Assembly (NCBI GenBank): GCA_046351395.1
Contig: JAXLYP010000021.1
Location: 62,001-126,000, forward strand
Source: CAYYKK01 sp046351395
GTDB lineage: Bacteria > Myxococcota_A > Polyangia > Polyangiales > Polyangiaceae
Length of the DNA: 64,000 bases
Direction: 5' to 3'
Made by a program: the position numbers and the translations under genes. Under the pieces are notes generated by a model. The model was given only the letters and a program-made list of their open reading frames with translations. It had not been told where the DNA came from and made no database searches. Positions 61,271-64,000 of the stretch are shown piece by piece. Position 1 is the first letter of the stretch; every line of letters begins with the position of its first letter.

Positions 61271-61336
61271 GAGCCGGATGCGGTAACTCCGCACGTCCGG
61301 ATCTGTGGGAGCCCCCGGGGAGCGATCCCCGGGGGC
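61271..61336 (+). ncRNA. Group II intron domains V and VI
   Basis: Two bases after the RT stop, 61271-61304 reads GAGCCGGATGCGGTAACTCC then GCACGTCCGGATCT. This folds as the 34-nt domain V (stem GAGCCGGA/TCCGGATCT, bulge, GCGGTAACTCCGC cap). A perfect 11-bp GC stem with GCGA loop (61311-61336) follows as domain VI or a terminal stem. These form the ribozyme core and the intron's 3' end. Confidence 0.8.
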
Positions 61337-61344
61337 GACCCGAC

Positions 61345-61722
61345 CGCGCGGCGTGCACGGCTTGTCGCCGTTTGCTGCCCGCACGTGCCGCCGCGCTGCG
61401 CGCGCATGGGAGGGGATCGTCGTCGTCGCTGGATCCTCTGATCGCCCGTGACGACCGACATGCCCTCGGAGTTCGCGTCGGAGGGTCTGTGTCGCGTGAG
61501 GGGGTCGAGGCGCTCGAGATTGGGAGCAGCGCCTTCGCTCGCCGCGACTCCCGCAGCGCCAGCTGTTCCAGCCCGACAAGCGGCCGCGCCACGCCCAAGT
61601 CGCGCACATGGCGCGCCGCGCGGGCTCACGTCGCGCGGGAGGATGCCGTCGCGTGCTCGCGCGTCACGCCATCTGCGCGTTGCGGGGCATGGCCCGGCCG
61701 CTCGTCGGGCCGGAAAGGTCTC
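61345..61722. other. Region between group II intron and DUF559 gene
   Basis: About 380 bases without a supportable gene. No RHS sequence is found on the minus strand here, so the intron does not simply split the RHS module into two exons. Confidence 0.45.
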
Positions 61723-62085
61723 ATGCGCTCCACTCGCCCCCAGTCCGCTCATCGCAGCCAGCAGCTCGCGGCGCGCGCTGCCTCGATGCGCGGCGCCCTC
61801 ACTGGATCCGAGGCGCTCCTCTGGCAGGCGCTCTCCGGGTCCAAGCTCGGCGTCGGGTTTCGGCGGTAGTTCGTGGTTGGGGAGTTCATCGCTGACTTCG
61901 CCGCTCCGTCCGCTCGGCTCATCGTGGAAGTCGATGGAGAGTACCACGCCGATCGGGGCCGCGCCGATGCGCGGCGCGACCGGGCACTCTCGCGGCTCGG
62001 CTGGCAGGTGCTTCGATTCTCGAACCAACAGGTGACCTCCGAGCTTCCACTCGTGCTGCTCCGGATCCTGGAAGCGATCGGCTGA
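61723..62085 (+). pseudogene. DUF559 endonuclease-like gene with in-frame amber stop
   Basis: The ATG at 61723 starts a protein of the DUF559 (Vsr-like endonuclease fold) family: LTGSEALLWQALSGSKLGVG, FRR, then a TAG at 61867-61869 where the family usually has Gln (FRRQ). The same frame continues FVVGEFIADFAAPSARLIVE, VDGEYHADRGRADARRDRAL, SRLGWQVLRFSNQQVTSEL, VLLRILEAIG. Restoring CAG gives a complete 120-residue protein with the VEVDG-Y-H active-site pattern. Either a recent nonsense mutation or a sequencing error. Homologous to the fragment at 57.4 kb. Confidence 0.78.
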
Positions 62086-62673
62086 ACCGATCAGGACGCC
62101 GCGGCACGCGGACCGCTTGGTTCTGCAGGCGTCGCTGCACAGGTCGACCGTCGTCGCCTGCGGGCTCGGACGCTCGATGCCGACTCCCCGCGAACCTGTT
62201 CGATGAACCGTCAACACCCTGTCGTGCATTGAGTTGAGTCCTCCTAGCACTCGCCGCGGGCGCGCGACCTGACATCCGCTCGCGCGAGTCGCCGGTCGCC
62301 GACGCGAGCTCACGCACCGTTGCCGAAGACACACGAGCGATCAGGTGGCACCCAATCTGGGAACCCGGGGCGACTGCGCCACCGGAACCGCCGCCACCAT
62401 GTAGGCATGGTGCAGGATGCTCTCTTCGCCAAACGCCGTTGAATCCGAACTCTCCGCCCGGAATACCTTTACAGGTGCTTCCGGCACGAGTGCGCGAGCT
62501 CCAGGGTCGACATGGCTCGGTGCCGCAAGTATTTCGCTCGGGACCGAGGCGCGCCGCCCGCACGTCTCGCCGATGACAGCGTGCGCTCGGCGCGATCGGG
62601 AGAGTCGAAGAAGATCCAGCAAGAGGCGGACATAGCCTGCGCATGCATGTCGATTGCGCGACACCCTGTCGAG
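62086..62673. other. Lower-GC stretch without a clear gene
   Basis: About 590 bases. A minus-strand frame of 107 codons (62341-62664) begins ten bases after the stop of the exported protein at 62674. Its composition (RSRRAHAVIGETCGRRASVP) is not convincing, and no family is recognised. The GC content appears lower than in the left part of the window, consistent with imported DNA. Confidence 0.4.
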
Positions 62674-63000
62674 TCAATCTGCGAAGCCACACGCGCACAA
62701 TCGATCCGAACGCCGAAGTATCGCGTGGCCGCTGCCCGTCGGGATCACACTGACCCAGATGTCGAGCCGATCGTCTGCGATCGCGCAGCGCGCTTCACCC
62801 AGCGGCCAGGCGGAGCGCGACAAGGGGCTATCTTCACAACGATCGGAGCCCATTCTGAGCAATTCATCGCAGATTCCGCAGGCACGCGAAGCGGCGCTCT
62901 TTGTTGTGCACTGACGCAGGCCCGCCAGCGCCAGGAGGCCCATGACGAGAACCAGGCCTCCCCTCAGCAACCGATCGGAACGGGTCCTACTTGTTGTCAT
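62674..63000 (-). CDS. Small exported protein, candidate RHS immunity protein
   Basis: 108 aa. N-terminal basic residues and a hydrophobic helix (LLRGGLVLVMGLLALAGL, then RQC) make a signal peptide or lipoprotein-like anchor. The mature part has paired Cys: CGICDELLRMGSDRC, EARCAIADDRLDIWVSV, RLCACGFAD. It starts 12 bases after the stop of the RHS tip on the same strand. That is the normal place for a cognate immunity gene in RHS/CDI polymorphic toxin loci, so an antitoxin role at the membrane or periplasm is inferred. No family recognised. Confidence 0.6.
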   Translation of the reverse strand: MTTSRTRSDRLLRGGLVLVMGLLALAGLRQCTTKSAASRACGICDELLRMGSDRCEDSPLSRSAWPLGEARCAIADDRLDIWVSVIPTGSGHAILRRSDRLCACGFAD

Positions 63001-63012
63001 GTGTGACGCGGA

Positions 63013-63762
63013 TCAATGCTGATTGGTCAATAGACTGGTGCCCAAAAGTATGCGAAGTAGCTTCTTCCAGACGCTGTCGCTGCTTTTGTTGTGGTCCTGT
63101 ATCCTATCCAGCGCTCGAATCGCTTCGTCGGCGACCGCGCGGCAGTCCGATATTCCTGCAAAATGTGGGCGGCTCGCAAATTCCTCAATCAAATGTCGTT
63201 CCACGGCGGCCTCCTCCGCGTCCGTGGCCTCACGACATGTCGGCGGCCCTGGGTTGCAAGATGGGCTGTCGAGAGAATCGTCGTCTGTTCTGAACCACCC
63301 CGGACCGAAAGGGTTCATTACGGCGAGTGGTCCGGGTCCCCAGGGAGACGGCCACATTCCATATGAGCGCTGCGGGTCATAGTCAAATTGTACCCATGTG
63401 TGATTGTAGAGGAATCCGGTCGTGCATTCGTATACGCACATGCCGTCGGCAGGAATTGTTCCCTCGCCCTTGACATAGTCTCGCTTGTGAGCGGCCGGCG
63501 ACTGCATGTCGAGGCCGGTCGGATCCAGCGCATTGGAAGGCTGGTTGCCGACGAAGGCGTAGACGTTCACCCCACCCTGCAACCCGATCGGATCCCTTGC
63601 CGTCCACCGGCCCTCGACGGTGGACGCGCTGTCATCGTTTCCCCTTGTGAAAGTCGCGCCGAGAGACCGGGACAGAAGGCTCCGTGGCGTCGCGGCAGCG
63701 CCGATCGGAGCCACGAAGACGCTGGCGCCCCCCGTCAATCCTCGCGGCCACGGGCAGTGCAT
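63013..63762 (-). CDS. Displaced RHS C-terminal module with toxin-like tip (tip 2)
   Basis: The frame from 63762 gives first about 50 unrelated residues, then the RHS junction GRWTARDPIGLQGGVNVY and FVGNQPSNALDPTGLD, and then a tip of about 165 residues. The tip is not similar to tip 1: EGTIPADGMCVYECTTGFLY, NHTWVQFDYDPQRSYGMWPS, PFGPGWFRTDDD, then a helical end (EEAAVERHLIEEFASRPHF; AGISDCRAVADEAIRALDRI). A His in NHTWVQF before a late DCRA could fit a permuted papain-like fold, a guess only. There is no RHS core upstream, so it is an orphan module that would need recombination into a full RHS gene to be delivered. Confidence 0.68.
   Translation of the reverse strand: MHCPWPRGLTGGASVFVAPIGAAATPRSLLSRSLGATFTRGNDDSASTVEGRWTARDPIGLQGGVNVYAFVGNQPSNALDPTGLDMQSPAAHKRDYVKGEGTIPADGMCVYECTTGFLYNHTWVQFDYDPQRSYGMWPSPWGPGPLAVMNPFGPGWFRTDDDSLDSPSCNPGPPTCREATDAEEAAVERHLIEEFASRPHFAGISDCRAVADEAIRALDRIQDHNKSSDSVWKKLLRILLGTSLLTNQH
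63560..63609 (-). repeat. RHS junction repeat, copy 2
   Basis: The partner of the repeat at 59106-59155, 48 of 50 bases identical, same orientation. It encodes the conserved end of the RHS core directly before the variable tip. Outside these 50 bases the two modules diverge, as expected for a recombination handle. Confidence 0.85.
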
Positions 63763-64000
63763 TGCTCCGTGACAAATCTACATGCTGAGTCGCGCCCCCG
63801 AGCGCTGCCTACCCTCGAGTCGCAGCTCTCCGCCTCTATCGCACATGCCTTCTCTGCGTCGACCTCCCACAGGCCATAACAGGCCGAGAGGATGGAGCTC
63901 TTGCACGCCAGAGCCGCTGCGCGAATCGAACGCTCGTCGTGATCCCGCAGGCCGTGGATAAACGCCTCGCGACAGCCCTCCTGACTTCCCTCGAGACACC
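63735..64000 (-). CDS. Cys-rich protein, 5' part outside window (copy B)
   Basis: An open minus-strand frame enters from the right edge and stops at 63735 (last 87 residues): CLEGSQEGCREAFIHGLRDH, SIRAAALACKSSILSACYGL, KACAIEAESC, CRFVTEQCTARGRED. It aligns over its length with the Cys-rich tail of the protein at 58226-58954 (CLDGNRNGCRDAFRHGL, VPACNFAIVPACNG, TACAVHESSCG, CELLAKRC), keeping most Cys. Its end overlaps the beginning of RHS tip 2 by 28 bases. It probably followed another RHS tip beyond the window. Confidence 0.7.
   Translation of the reverse strand, partial: CLEGSQEGCREAFIHGLRDHDERSIRAAALACKSSILSACYGLWEVDAEKACAIEAESCDSRVGSARGRDSACRFVTEQCTARGRED

Larger units (their letters stand above)
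59444..61344 (+). mobile_element. Group II intron
   Basis: The element starts near 59444 with GTGATGTGTCCCAGCGGGTT, a plausible GUGYG-type 5' end, followed by the 5' ribozyme part with GTCCGAACAATTGGCGCCGA. It contains a reverse transcriptase gene and ends with a domain V hairpin (61271-61304) and a strong domain VI-like stem (61311-61336). Ends are estimated from structure, not from a precise match. It lies on the plus strand, opposite to the RHS module at its left. The RT is frameshifted, so the intron is probably immobile or sequence-damaged. Confidence 0.8.

Noticed and set aside
59345..61722. Idea that the group II intron splits one RHS gene into two exons
   Set aside because: No RHS sequence is found to the right of the intron on the minus strand, so the RHS module simply ends near 59345.
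60022..62334. Minus-strand frame of 770 codons opposite the group II intron
   Set aside because: The plus strand carries reverse transcriptase motifs and domain V; the minus frame has no domain.

Overview
The window is very GC-rich DNA (about 70% by eye) from a myxobacterium-like member of the Polyangia/Myxococcota. The evidence is the many Cys-rich lipoproteins with Ser/Ala/Gly linkers, two proteins with a C-terminal Cys-linker, hydrophobic segment and Arg cluster (MYXO-CTERM type), TPR membrane proteins, GTG starts, and RHS modules with the junction GRWTARDPIG. No rRNA, tRNA or CRISPR array was seen.

Left part (1-32 kb) is mostly core and envelope genes. A truncated RNA ligase runs off the left edge. 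A VOC/AraC pair follows. Then come a lipoprotein gamma-glutamyltransferase divergent from glutathione synthetase, DNA polymerase I overlapping gshB, and a CysJ-type flavoprotein. On the minus strand lies a long run rph-rdgB-atpZ-atpI-atpB-atpE plus a membrane metallo-beta-lactamase gene, with an HhH protein upstream. A TPR gene with a clear terminator, several lipoproteins, a DUF4091-type glycosidase-like lipoprotein, an SCP2-hydrolase fusion, a 159-bp MITE-like element, a lysozyme-like MYXO-CTERM lipoprotein and a row of small secreted proteins fill the rest.

Middle part (32-57 kb): a tight cassette of two ATP-grasp proteins and an alpha/beta hydrolase looks like an uncharacterised ligase pathway. 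Next are tandem membrane/TPR paralogues (the first frameshifted), a chromate transporter, and a copper island. The island has an ECF sigma factor with a Cys-rich tail coupled to a CopA ATPase, divergent from an HMA chaperone and a His-rich lipoprotein, with a Csp-like Cys fragment behind. It is followed by a secreted trypsin-like protease, a frameshifted beta-helix MYXO-CTERM protein, a DUF763 protein, an ABC-2 transporter whose ATPase is frameshifted at a G8 run, and more lipoproteins.

Right part (56-64 kb) is a decaying accessory region. It holds a broken WD40/TPR gene, two damaged DUF559 nuclease genes, a group II intron with a frameshifted reverse transcriptase, and at least two displaced C-terminal RHS modules on the minus strand. 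The two RHS modules share a 50-bp junction (48/50 identical). Each overlaps a gene for a Cys-rich protein of one new-looking family, one copy complete and one cut by the right window edge. The second RHS tip is followed 12 bp later by a 108-aa exported protein that is a candidate immunity protein. This polymorphic-toxin module array is the most promising new system in the window.

Several reading-frame breaks (about 37.0-37.2, 48.5, 48.9, 51.1, 56.9 and 60.2 kb) may be real decay or uncorrected indels in the assembly; the G8 case looks most like a homopolymer error or slippage tract.
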